The notes: a model not told the origin generated them from the letters alone. Counted from the first letter of the stretch, positions 13,601-37,508 are shown. The stretch: DNA of 64,000 nucleotides from Halisarca cf. caerulea (GCA_963170055.1 CAUJGJ010000188.1:30001-94000), one strand, 5' to 3'. Numbers and translations: made by a program.

Positions 13601-16600
13601 TAACTCTGTCAGCACATCTACTTTATCACCTATACCTACTTTGTAGGTTAACTGATGAATACAAAAATTGCGCTCTGACTTCCCTATGGGCCAGAAGGTG
13701 CAAACAAATCATTGGTCTCGTGTATGCTAACTGCTTGGTAAATTATCAAGCCATAGTGTAAACTTTAAGGTGAGCAAAACCCTTATATCCCATTGAATAA
13801 TGGGTATACTTAGAATGGTGTCTTTGCACAAACTGGAAATGGTCATACAGCACGATAGCAAAGTGTTCAGCATAAAGTCAAATGCAAAATGCTTTATGTA
13901 AAATCTTTACGGCATACCGGTCTTCATTTAGAAAGTATCCGTGATGGGTGGGTGTGGGTGTATGGGGGGAGGTAGCAAAGGCAATCTCAGCATGTAAAAC
14001 AAGGGGGAGTCCTATATACGTAGATGTACATTTCCAAAAGTGGCTAGAGAAATATCATAATACTTCCTAANNNNNNNNNNNNNNNNNNNNNNNNNNNNNN
14101 NNNNNNNNNNNNNNNNNNNNNNNNNNNNNNNNNNNNNNNNNNNNNNNNNNNNNNNNNNNNNNNNNNNNNNNNNNNNNNNNNNNNNNNNNNNNNNNNNNNN
14201 NNNNNNNNNNNNNNNNNNNNNNNNNNNNNNNNNNNNNNNNNNNNNNNNNNNNNNNNNNNNNNNNNNNNNNGTTAGCATAAACAACTTGAATTCTATATTG
14301 AAGTTGGCAATGAACAAACACTCCCAAGGTTAAGCTCTAAATCAAAAATATGGAGCTGCTACAACCATAGGCCTGTAATCACCATGCAACCTACCCAATG
14401 TCCATGACCTTGAAGTGTCCTGCATAGAGCACCCTGCATATGCAGATTGGAAGATTGGATATTAAAATTGCCACACCATTCCATAATGCACATTAATGCT
14501 AATATATACGTATACTCACATCAGTTGCTCTCCACACCTTGATGGTCCTATCCTGAGATGATGTGTACAGTAACCCTTCTCCACCACTCTTTACACATGT
14601 AACAGAGTGCGTGTGTCCACTAAGCACCTTCATACACTGATATAAATGGGTATCCCAAATCCTTACAGTGCAGTCCTTGGAAGAACTAACTAAATAGTGG
14701 CTTTCTGGATCTCTATGAGTTTAGAACAAGAAGCAACATGCATCTGGAGTAGTATGTTACAGAGCAGTTATAAATATGATGATGCTGATATGATGCATTG
14801 AATTAAAAGTGCAATGTATGTCAGGGTTTTATCCGGGGTCAATTTTTTGGGGGGGGAGGGGGAACCTACACATCTGTTTATACGTATGTATGTATGAACG
14901 TATGTACATGTGGCGTGGCACAGGCATGTGTATTCAATGATATTGAAAACCACACTCAAGCATGCAGTATGTACATCGTTTTTTCTTTCATAATAATGAT
15001 GAACACAGGGCAATGGCAAATTATAGTGATGGAATGAGGGGCAGATATGTATGTGGAATGATAGTGGTCTAAACTGGGGGGTCTGAGGGTATGGTCCCCA
15101 GGAAAATTTTCAGTTTTTATGCACGTATGACTGATAAAAGTCATTGACAAAATAAGCAATGACATTAATGCAATTTGTGATGTAACTATGGCCACCAACT
15201 CAAAGATCAAAGAATACAACATTGGCTTTCTACATAAGCATCCGAGGAATAGATATTGTGGCAGCACATTGCTAATTAATGAGAACACAAGCTCTATAGT
15301 GAATCAGCCCTTATTCCACAACATGCTGGTACAAACCTCAGCATAGAATATTAGGTGGCCTAGTATAAAAACGAGAATTTTACTCCAGGCCCTTTCTACA
15401 GATCTCGTGGACAAATTCATCACACATATCTCACAAATGAAGAGGATGCCAGGTTAGCCATGTTATCCACTGCTTGTGGCCAACTAAGCTATGTCCGAGC
15501 TGCTCACCATTGACAGGATTCCAAAGACAGATCTATACACAGAAGAACTACAACTAAATCTCAGAGTCCATAAGTCTCGATATGTACATAATATAAGTAT
15601 ATCACCATGGTCAGCTTACTTCTCCACGTTTACATGCTGAGGCAAGCTTTTTGCCATCAGGGGCCCAGGCAATGAACAGTATCCAGTGTTTGTGTCCTAT
15701 ACCAAAACCATAGAGATTACTATAAATCATGAGAATGTACATTTTGAACTGGTCACAAAATATCCCAAAGATAGCACTGGAAAGTTAAACACTATAGGCA
15801 TGTAGAGCTTCATTTAGGAGTGTAGTGGAAGGGGTATGATGCTCGCTTACCATGACTTGATTCCATTCAGGAACGGTAACCCCTCATATTTTTGCAAATT
15901 CACATAGATACAGAAATTCACCCATTCCCCTTTGTTTTTCAAAAGGATGCCTTCACCCTCTTCGTGACAATTTCCAAAACAAAAGTTTTGTTATGGGTTA
16001 AAGAAAGCCTCCCTGAAGCTTTCCCATGCCATCTGCCAAACCAGAGTAGTAAATCATTTGGACAAACCAGGGCTGCATACAGGATTCGGGGCCAGGGGAG
16101 GGCAAATTGAGCTTCCTAAAATCTTAGGGGGCAACGCAATACAGTATAGGTGTACAGAGACTAGGGGGGGATTATAGGTAACAATGTTATGTTGAAGGGG
16201 GTATTATACAGTAGGTAACAATGTTATGTACAATTCAAATTCAAGGGGTTAAGGGATTGGTGACAATGGTCTTAAGAAAAATTTTCAAAATTATAGCATA
16301 AAAGCTTGATTTTCATCCATTTTCAAATAAATTCTGCCTTTCAGGAACCCTTAGTGTATATGCTGAGATACATGCTTAGGGAGGCAGCAGATCTCCAAAG
16401 GGGGGGGGGGGGATGCTCCCCCCTAAATGCAGCCCTGCAAACACTCCACAGCACATATTTCATCTGATTAAGTCAGTTGTTGCTTGCATATAATTTAGGA
16501 TCACAAGAAAATAGTATAGTAGCATGCATAATACTCGAAATAAAATTAATTTAAAATCAAATACTACCCCAAAATAAATATTCAAAGCCAAATCAAACAG

Positions 16601-18029
16601 CATCCCAAGCAAAAAATCTTGCATGATTCGATTTGGTCATATCAAGGTAAACTTTAGTCAAAATCATGCATAACAGTCTGCAAGTTTAGGCCAAATTTTG
16701 AACAATATTGGTACTCAAAGCATCCTGACAATATCTTCAAGTCCGTAAACAAAAGAGCACACAGAATACAACATACACATTTTAGCTATACTGTAAAGTT
16801 CAGTGCAAATAAGGCTCTTGGTGAATACCAGTGCATACAAAAATCTTGATGTGCTCTTACATCTAAATAGGTACTACGTACTTACCTTTGCATGTGAAAT
16901 GTGGTGTCTCTGTGTCAACATCCCAAAACCTCACCGTACAGTCCCCTGAGCCACTAGCAAGGAATCTGAAGCATAAAAACACGATTACCCTGTACATGGT
17001 GATACTAATTATAAAAACAAAAAAATTGTAATTTGACGGTAAAATGATAATAATTACCATATTGTTGTAAGGTATTCAGAGTGAAATGGGAAATAACAAT
17101 ACAATGCACGCATGGAAACTAATGTAACACTATCAATTACACTGCATGAATAAATTTCATTTGTGCATGGAGGACAATTTTAATGAAAACTAAAGTCGGA
17201 ATGCAACTCAAAGAAAAAACTTGCTGCAGACAGCAAAATTAAACAGAACAGGAAAAACATAGAATATATGCAAATACATGTACATAATAGACATTAATAA
17301 TATTAATTTTCTGTAAACCTCACATCATTCTGTGATGTAAAACAAAAAAAACATGCCGATACATCTAGTACTTGCCTACACAGAGAACCCAACAATGTAA
17401 ACATACATTACAATGATGATACTTACCGTCCATCTGGACTGAAAGATGTGGCAATAACTGCATCAGTGTGTCCAGCATTGGTGGTAGTACATCTAGTTAC
17501 AGCTCTCACCCTAAATACAGCTTGGGGCTGATAAACTATTTCAATCCGATTTTCTGTATCCAAGCTGTCTACCCTGTCCATAGTTCCCTGTAAGCTGTCA
17601 TCAATTTCAACGTCATTTAGAAAGAAATCATAAGGTATTTCTTCTTCCTTGTAAAGAAAATGTCGAAAACGATTTCCAAAGTGAGGATTTATCCTAGTAG
17701 TTTGCTTGTGGCATTCATTACATGAAAGAATGTACCACACATAATTTCACTCAGTCAAACAATCTGCATTGTACAAGCAGCGTGCATGTAGACCTATACA
17801 CCAAATACCATACACGATCAGCTGGGCGTGTGCACTGAAGTATAGCAAACATAATATTCGAACTTACATTCATGAGAACAGCATTGCACAGGGACTGGAG
17901 GTTCATTTTGCTTATAGTCACTGGAAGATCGAAAGGGGTACCAACTAGGTTACCATCTTCGCTTTTGAACTGCGCTAAGACGCGCCTATCCGGAGCTTCT
18001 TCGGTTGTATCCTGCGAACCGGTGGCCAT
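2437..18029 (-). CDS. NLE1: Notchless protein homolog 1, WD40 ribosome-assembly factor (3' end missing)
   Basis: Thirteen exons join in frame to 460 codons: 18029-17868, 17647-17427, 16965-16886, 15696-15620, 15532-15435, 14712-14520, 14433-14395, 11867-11768, 9646-9600, 7205-7109, 5849-5744, 4468-4366 and 2493-2437. The product has the N-terminal NLE domain (residues ~17-95, with IVYQPQAVFRVRAVTRC just after it) and then WD40 repeats. Diagnostic stretches include ASGSGDCTVRFWD, SSSKDCTVRIWD, ALSTDYVIRTGAYD, SGSDDFTLFLWEP, SASFDKSVKLWDG and SGSSDSTLKVWD. In the family, Notchless binds the Rea1/MDN1 MIDAS domain and helps release assembly factors from pre-60S particles in the nucleus; it was first described as a Notch modulator. 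The start is the ATG in AAAATGGCC; an in-frame GTG two codons upstream is less likely. The usual last ~26 residues are not found. The assembly gap lies in intron 7. Introns are full of transposons. Confidence 0.95.
2848..3172. mobile_element. Hairpin MITE with ~120-bp inverted arms
   Basis: The arms 2848-2970 and 3052-3172 are near-complementary (AATTGGAACAATCCAAAGAG at the outer end, TTGATCAAGCATTTATAATA further in). They are separated by a short loop. By eye the arms match at well over 80 percent. It lies in the last visible NLE1 intron. Confidence 0.8.
4876..4983 (-). other. Short open frame, 35 codons plus stop (unrecognised)
   Basis: The frame starts ATGGCATCC and encodes a balanced, coding-looking peptide (GLWAGVDFQKFDEAIGML followed by a basic tail) ending in TAA. 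It sits in intron 12 of NLE1, close to a ~45-bp motif at 4646-4691 that is also found at 7551-7596. I do not recognise it. It could be a remnant of a transposon-borne or duplicated exon. Confidence 0.25.
5123..5276. repeat. GT microsatellite
   Basis: A GT run of about 150 bp with GTGC variants towards the right. Several long Cys-Val frames across it are artefacts. Confidence 0.95.
7540..8640. other. Promoter-like repeat split by an insertion
   Basis: The left part starts with a perfect 8-bp-stem hairpin (GGGCCGCC-TTCT-GGCGGCCC, 7540-7559) and continues into ACCGGAAGTGTCCGGAACG, which contains an ETS-type core. The right part starts AACATGGCGGATGCC at 8442 (YY1-like start context) and ends with another GGGCCG/CGGCCC hairpin at 8604-8619. 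A TIR element (7656-8419) sits between them. About 45 bp of the left part recur at 4646-4691. The matching motifs suggest one older element or duplicated promoter that was later interrupted. Confidence 0.4.
7656..8419. mobile_element. TIR element with internal GATCGAATTAC repeats
   Basis: Terminal inverted repeats are GGTAGGCGTCAAAAAAAAG on the left and, read on the minus strand, GGTAGACATCAAAAAAAG on the right; both run into TTTCCGTA. It sits between TA-repeat tracts, consistent with insertion at TA. The interior has diverged units of roughly 115-155 bp, each carrying AGATCRAATTACC/G (near 7867, 8006, 8160 and 8272). No transposase frame is visible. Confidence 0.7.
8985..9415. repeat. Dispersed repeat family R, right part
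   Basis: Similar over most of its length to 62400-62790, including CACCAAAACACTACCATTCA, TCTAAGGAGCTCTTCAGCTG and the end CACATGACAATTTTTTAGAG. The left end is truncated relative to the 62270 copy. Confidence 0.75.
11916..12106. mobile_element. MITE, TACAGTRRAAC family
   Basis: Left end TACAGTGAAAACCTCTCTAA; right end, read on the minus strand, TGCAATGAAACCTCCATAA. Length about 190 bp, in NLE1 intron 7 just upstream of exon 8. Confidence 0.7.
12370..12920. mobile_element. Probable TIR element filled with TAATTGTAAT-type repeats
   Basis: TTCCTGGCGGTGTTGTGG on the left is mirrored by CCACAACACTGCTTCCTGG on the right. The interior is dominated by short TGGTAAT and TTGTAAT repeats. Boundaries are approximate. 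Confidence 0.45.
13325..13655. repeat. Inverted repeat, probable MITE
   Basis: The left arm has TAGATGTGCTGACAGAGT near 13361. Its complement (ACTCTGTCAGCACATCTA) lies near 13604, and the outer parts (AGGTGATA and TATCACCT) also pair. The loop is about 200 bp. Confidence 0.6.
14071..14270. other. Assembly gap, 200 N
   Basis: Exactly 200 N inside NLE1 intron 7. Exons 1-7 lie to the right and exons 8-13 to the left, in the right order, strand and phase, which supports the join. No expected NLE1 residue is missing here. Confidence 0.99.
16068..16437. mobile_element. Short TIR element with CAGGGCTGCAT ends and poly-G tract
   Basis: Ends are CAGGGCTGCATACAG and, reverse-complemented, CAGGGCTGCATTTAG. 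A 5-bp direct repeat CAAAC flanks it (16063-16067 and 16438-16442). A G12 run lies near the right end. Located in NLE1 intron 3. Confidence 0.75.
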
Positions 18030-18108
18030 TTTCACGTTTTATACCATATTACGCAATCGGACAGCCCTTCAGTAGTTTCGCGGAACCAGACCCACCCAAA
18101 TTCTGATC

Positions 18109-18304
18109 TACATTGGAAACTCCAAATAGGTGACACTTTGGGGACATTAATTTTGTTCTTTGTAGTAGAGAGGTTTTCCTCTTCGGGAGGTTCAAAATGT
18201 ATCCTAGGGATTATACTGGGACCATAGCTATGACTATGTGACATTAATTTTGTGTCATACTATGTCTTTAGAGGGGAGAGTCTACTATCAGAGGTTTCAT
18301 TGTA
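18109..18304. mobile_element. MITE just upstream of NLE1
   Basis: Left end TACATTGGAAACTCC; right end, minus strand, TACAATGAAACCTCTGATAG. It lies 80 bp from the NLE1 start codon, so it probably sits in or next to the promoter. Confidence 0.55.
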
Positions 18305-18775
18305 TTCTATAAAACGACCAGCCAGGACAAAATGACAGCAACATACAAAGAGAATAAATCAAACACACTTTCACATGGTAATGACCATTTTAATACTTTG
18401 AAAGTCATACAAGTTGCCATGTATTAATTAGGTGAGTGTACACTACTCATGCAGCAACAGTCACATCGCAGGAGCTCCAAGTTTATGTATATTATACACA
18501 GAGAAAGCTACAGATTAGGTGTGTGTTAACAGGTCATAACATGATGTATGTGGTAATGCATAACTCAAAGATGAATATCATCTTTCTGTATCTACAAATT
18601 AACCCTTTGTCCTCTGACCAAGAGGCCTTTAGCTCTCCAAGTATCCTATAAAAACAATAAACATTACATAATGATGACATTAAAAATAAAACTAACTAAT
18701 AAGAATGTGTGTGTTATGATGTATAATGCAGCAAGAAATTGTAATGTCAACTTATAAAGTTAAAGTTTCCACCCT

Positions 18776-18799
18776 ATACATATATATATATATATTATA

Positions 18800-18840
<41 letters not shown>
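18776..18840. repeat. TA microsatellite
   Basis: A TA run that directly abuts the TIR element starting at 18843. Confidence 0.9.
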
Positions 18841-18842
<2 letters not shown>

Positions 18843-18843
<1 letters not shown>

Positions 18844-19846
18844 GCTCAAAAGAAAGTTGCCACTTTGACAAAATGGTGGCCGTGCGATATACCACGAATC
18901 GAAATAGCTGGAAAAACCGGGCAAGGGGCTGATATAGAACTATTTTTGCATAGCTAAAACAAGGAACCACATAGTGACACAAATTGTGAGTTATGTAGCA
19001 TTGTGTACGTGGGCCTTTTGTAAAAATCAGCCTTGATTCTGGAAATTGGCATGCTTTTTAGGCTAAATATTGCTGCATCCATTTCATTTCCCGAATATAA
19101 TGTGGTATTCATTGGTTAAGGTATTCCAAATTTGTCCCAAAATTAGTTCGTAGCATCTTCAACATCAGAATTAAATTTTCTATCTATTGTGTCTTACAAC
19201 CACTCAGTGGATTATAAATTCTACATCCTCTAGCATCAAAACCTATCGCTAAACGACAAATTGTGATTGTCATCCTTCATTTGCTCTGCTGAGGAAAGGC
19301 ACTGTTCACAGAACAATTCATCTATATATTCCAGCATAGCACCAAGTTAAGTAACTGTTGAAACTACAACTACTGTACTATGCTGGAACTGGTTCTAAGG
19401 AGGTTTTGAGCTCCAATAGGAAAGACAAAGGGTTCTTCATCCACATGATATCTGCAAAGTGTCTTCGTTCCACTGTAAGGTTGCAAGGATACTCTTATTT
19501 TGGATGGTCTTGAACGACCCTAGTCGTCTGGGACATCAGCATGATTTTCAGCGCAGACGCAATGCCACTGTGAAGTTGAACAGTACTTTGATGTTGAAAA
19601 CTCGAACACTAACCCCTCTATAGGGTAGAGAATATCACACAGATCCGATCTTCGAGACTAAGCTTTGCCAATCTTTCATTTTTAGTCTTTCTTTTCAAAT
19701 ATTTAATGATTTTAAATGGTATTACTGTAATTTGATTCATTCTCGAGCGCATTCAAGTTTTTTAGCGGCTTTTCACCGCACTGACAAAACTAAACTCGTG
19801 GCGCCATTTTATATCATTGCGCAAGTGGCAACTTACTTTTGAGCAC
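18843..19846. mobile_element. TIR element, TGCTCAAAAGxAAGTTGCC ends
   Basis: Left end TGCTCAAAAGAAAGTTGCCA; right end, minus strand, TGCTCAAAAGTAAGTTGCCA, both followed by CTT. The TIR core resembles that of the 7656-8419 element (TCAAAAAAAAGTTTCC). About 1 kb, no transposase frame. The TA-rich left flank fits Tc1/mariner-type insertion. Confidence 0.75.
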
Positions 19847-20841
19847 CAGTGTGTATATTATACATATACCATGTGTGCTTAAACTTCACTGGTTTTAATC
19901 TTAGCAGTTTGTGGCTTGGAAGCCACCCACGGGAAAAGTTTCTACCTATGAACTTTAGACTATGCTCTTAACATTCCATGATAGCATGGCGGTCCACAAA
20001 TACAAAATGTGAAAGTTGATAAAAAAATCTCACAACCATGAACCCACTGCTAGGTGATCTTAGAGTCACACAATGGTAATTTAAATGGAAGTCACCATGG
20101 TTACAATAGTACCGAGAATGTAACATGGGCCAGCCAAAAAAGAATGATACATTTTAAAAGAGCAACACGAAACATAAACAAAGCTGAAACTAGGGAGATT
20201 GACATAAAGTATGTCATTAGAATATGCACATACGTACTCAATTGCAATGCACTGACCTACTGATATTATTACAATAATTATAGGCAACATACATATAGAA
20301 TATACACGGACGATTACGCAATCCTATACTTGACACAGGTTGTATATTAGGCCTAACCACCAGGTTGCTGGGTCACGGGTGTACATGAACACATGTACTC
20401 CCTTTTCTCTTTTGTTTTGTGTTGTTAAAGCTTCAGAAAGTTTTAGGTGTGTAAAACAACGTCCTCCTACCTTGTCTTAATTGTAAATGTAAACAGGAAT
20501 TTAGAATTTGGCCGTGAAAGACATTAGTTGGATGGTGATTCAATCATGAGGCAATAACAGGGCTATCTTGTTCTCAGTTAGTGTGTATATAATATAAATA
20601 TATGGCGTATATATATCGCATATATGGCAGTTATATGTTTACTTTTAATTTCTTGGCATTATACAAGCCAAAAGGTGTCCGTAAATTCAATTTTATTTAT
20701 TATTTGTTAGGGCTATAGTTTTACTTTATTATTTTACATTAATTTCCTGTATAGGCTTGTGCATACATGTTCATTTCCATGCATCCACCACAGAGCTGTG
20801 TTTTAAAATGTAGGTCACACTTGTTCTTTTTGATTTTTCAG

Positions 20842-20892
20842 CGTGAAGGTGCCCCTGCAGACATGTCGGGTTCTGCGCCCCTTCGACTTGTG
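20842..20892 (+). other. Orphan exon-like segment, 17 codons
   Basis: A strong acceptor (CTTTTTGATTTTTCAG) precedes 51 GC-rich bases that read open as REGAPADMSGSAPLRLV, followed by a donor-like GTAATT. It stands out from the AT-rich surroundings. No partner exon was found, so it could belong to an unseen plus-strand gene or be a remnant. The minus-strand reading, as a possible last PHYH exon, has no good acceptor. Confidence 0.3.
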
Positions 20893-20917
20893 GTAATTTA
20901 CATTTTGCTTTTTAGAC

Positions 20918-20979
20918 TTTATTGTCAATCACAATGTACATGTGCTTTATGATGGGCTCACAAGACATACACTTTTATT
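20918..20979 (-). terminator. Two AATAAA poly(A) signals for PHYH
   Basis: On the minus strand AATAAA occurs at 20979-20974 and 20923-20918, about 155 and 210 bp after the proposed PHYH stop. Confidence 0.5.
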
Positions 20980-21132
20980 TGCATGCAAATTATTTCATTG
21001 CGAATTTTGAGTTCATTTAGTAGTTGTTTTTGCTCACATGTGTGTCATTTTTTTGTTTTTCCCACACTGTACTGCTTGCATGGTAATGTGCAGCAAGTTT
21101 AAGGTCAAAGGGCCATTTTGGCCTAATACGAC

Positions 21133-23003
21133 CTAATAATAATAATAATATAAACCAGGGTGGCAAACGGGCCTGTAACATACTTCATATGATAGTTCAA
21201 TTCCTTTGAACTTCTTTTTAACAATTTCTTTAACTTCTTTGGCAACAGAGTCTTGAGGTGTTCCTGTGATGTCGATGTAGTCACAGCGGGAACTTGCATA
21301 ATGGCATGAAATTGCCTGCAAAAGTCAGAAACAAACAGAGAATCTTGATGACATGATTTATCAATTGCACCAGTGCATGAGGACAATATTTCCTTATACG
21401 TGTACATTGCCATACTGTCCAGTATTTCCTGGGGGAGAGACTATTCATAGGCAGATCCAGAAACAAATATTGGGTGGTACCACTTGGAATTTTATCTATG
21501 GTTCATACTTACAGTATAAACCAGTATCATGCTGGAATCACTTAAAATAGCAACCACTTGATACCTTCTCAAGTTAGCTCAAGCTCTTTAGCACATTTAG
21601 GTGAAGAACACATTGTTTACACAGCATTATGCTATATTAGCATGAGTAAAGGGGCATTAAAATATAGCCTAGTTGCCTGTTTTAGTCTGTGCTGATGTAA
21701 TATGACGTCATATAAAATGGCGGCTGCCAGGGACAGTGAAGGAGCGTCGTAATTATTTTGCTTCTTACTCTGAAAGGGATAGGATAAGCTAATTTAACTG
21801 CATCTATACCACCTAATATACTGACTGGGATTCTATGAATCAGAATATGATGAAAATTGTAACCTGTTACTTTTCCCCACTCTGCACAAATTTGGGTTTC
21901 TGGCTTCAGGGTGGTGCCTGGGCACCACAGGCACTACCCTTGGATCTGCCCATGTTATTTATGGTGCCCTCAAACAAACTTGTGCCAATTTATCTTTTAT
22001 AGTAGTGATATATTGTCATAGTAGTGATATATTGTCAATGGTCACTATAGTTTACTTTGTCTTTAGGAACAGGATACGTAGTTTGGACAATGCACCTTAC
22101 GAAACCCTGCAGTTTTGTTTGCTCCAGATCCATGTATAAGTAGAGGATGAAAGAACACAGTATCTCCAGGTTCCATCTCAAGATACAGAGGCTCCACCCC
22201 AGTCGGCATATCCTTAATACCATGATACATCTTGTTCACACCACCCTAATGAAAATAGGGTATAATTTTAAATAAGCTAATCATTGCTCATGCGCATGTA
22301 ATATACTGGTATATACATATTACAATATAATTTATAATCATTATTATTATGTGCATACGTACACATATATCAGTACCTTCCATTCTGGATAAGAATGATT
22401 CAAAAGTTCTCCTTTGTGTGTTCCAGGATAGACAACCAAGCATCCGTTACCCCTGTGCACCTTCTCTATAGCCGTCCATGCACACACTATCCTATCTGCA
22501 GGACGGAATGGAAAGTACCACAGGTCTTGATGGAGTGGATGGCGTGAAGTATTCTTCCCAGTGTCAGGGGGCTTGTTAATCAGCATGGTGTGCATAGCCA
22601 TAATGTCGCTCCCTATCAAACTTTCGACGACATCTAACCCGAGAGGGTGGCTACAGTAGATAGACAACACATCATCCAACTGAAAATCCTGGATTTTGTT
22701 TACAGTATATTCACTCATCGGTTGGTCTACACTCGCAACATCCTTCATGAAACGCAGCAGAGGTGGCTTTGGTAAGCCCGTTCCAGAGCACAGTTCAATG
22801 AATCTCTCCCTGTAAACATCCAATTCTTCTTGGCGATAGAGCTTGGGAACGACCAAAAAGCCGTTTTGCTCATAGTGTGCTAGATCTTCGGGCGTCAATG
22901 GTGAGGTAGAAATGTGGGGTGCCACAGAAATCAACCCAGCGGAAGGTACACTGCGGCTTCCTTGAAGATGATTCTTCAATACCGACATACGTTTCGCTGC
23001 CAT
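21133..23003 (-). CDS. PHYH: Phytanoyl-CoA dioxygenase, peroxisomal (PHYH-like)
   Basis: Three exons (23003-22377, 22245-22096, 21315-21133) give about 319 aa. The enzyme family hydroxylates phytanoyl-CoA at C-2 using Fe(II), O2 and 2-oxoglutarate in peroxisomal alpha-oxidation. Visible core: [10 protein letters not shown] near residue 47, [16 protein letters not shown], the HxD iron ligands in [41 protein letters not shown], the distal His in [11 protein letters not shown] and the 2-oxoglutarate Arg in [12 protein letters not shown]. The N-terminus has RMSVLKNHL (residues 5-13), which fits the PTS2 pattern apart from Met in position 2. The last ~15 residues ([10 protein letters not shown] and five Tyr encoded by a TAT run) do not match the family and may be intron read-through after a GTATGT, so the true C-terminus is uncertain. 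Transcribed divergently from the C45 hydrolase gene. Confidence 0.93.
21703..21728 (+). promoter_or_regulatory. CRE plus ATGGCGG motif in PHYH intron 2
   Basis: A perfect CRE palindrome (TGACGTCA, 21703-21710) is followed 4 bp later by ATGGCGGCTGCC, a YY1-like context common at housekeeping start codons. The ATG opens an 11-codon frame ending in TAA. This looks like a small promoter or first exon on the strand opposite to PHYH, but no downstream exon was found. Confidence 0.35.
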
Positions 23004-23135
23004 GTTGTCTCACTCGTAAACAATGGAGGTGGAGCAGTGGTTTACAAAAGAATGAATGACGCGGTGGGCAAAACTTGTCAATGAATATCTTTAGAAGACC
23101 TGTCATGTGACGCGCGTCGAGTGCTTTCAGCTAGC
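23004..23135. promoter_or_regulatory. 132-bp bidirectional promoter, PHYH / C45 hydrolase
   Basis: The start codons of two divergent genes are 132 bp apart, so both promoters must overlap here or lie in the 5' UTRs. It contains GTCATGTGAC at 23102-23111, a variant E-box (M-box) of the kind bound by MITF/TFE factors. CpGs are locally frequent (GACGCGCGTCGA). Confidence 0.6.
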
Positions 23136-36629
<13,494 letters not shown>

Positions 36630-37261
36630 AAGGATTGAATTATAATTAATTATAATAATAATAACATGCCTTCACACTTGCCTTACAATATATCATATGT
36701 GGAAACATGTCTAGATCTACTGTGTACCTCTGAGGGCTATAGGAACCTGCATGTAGGAATCTGGCAAATATACTGTTGCATGCATGTTTGGAAGGGTGTG
36801 AAATGTGGTGAGGTGTATGCACTTAGGTAGGGCATATGTATGTATAAAACCTGGTCGATGATCGTGAGGGGTCTTTCATTGTAAGTTTTGAGGGCACTAC
36901 TCATGTGCACGACCTATATCACCATGCAGTAGTATCAGTCACAGACAAAGATGCAAAGTAAATATTCCATGCCATGTGTATAGATATATTATATTGAACT
37001 CGTACTTTCATATAATATTATGCATACAATTAAAGTTAACATTGTTTGATGTATATATGCAAAAATAGGGAATTTGTACTCTGTGAAATTAATATGTCAT
37101 ATTATATTATAAATATGCATATGCAAACAACTGTTTCACACTAGTCTCTATATATACAAGAGTACGTAGCTAGATTGAGGGTGAAGCTCAATTAAGTCCA
37201 TTATTTGCAATTGCATGTGCATGATACGTAGGGTATAGCAAGTTGCTGCCAGACACATATA

Positions 37262-37302
<41 letters not shown>

Positions 37303-37508
37303 CTATTATACAGCTATAGACAGTGGAACCTTTTAAACTTTCCTAATAGCAGAATTAAACCTTGATCTCTATATAGTGGACTGCTCATGCATGCATGTGG
37401 TCCACCTATAGTTGTATAAAATAACCTCTGCATGCATGGAACCACTGTATATAACAAACTGTTTTGCATGCAGGTCCCAAAGTGAGAGGTCCTATTGTGA
37501 TGTGCATA

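Larger units (their letters stand above)
18305..21132. other. Intergenic stretch between NLE1 and PHYH
   Basis: Between the upstream MITE of NLE1 and the stop of PHYH there is a TA microsatellite (18776-18840), a 1-kb TIR element (18843-19846), an orphan exon-like segment on the plus strand (20842-20892) and PHYH poly(A) signals. I see no other conserved frame. Confidence 0.6.

Noticed and set aside
14012..14327. Open frames across the N gap
   Set aside because: The frame is open only because the bases are unknown; the same applies to 38215-38526.
23121..23135. GTG start five codons upstream for the C45 hydrolase
   Set aside because: The ATG at 23136 gives a proper signal peptide and is the normal eukaryotic start.
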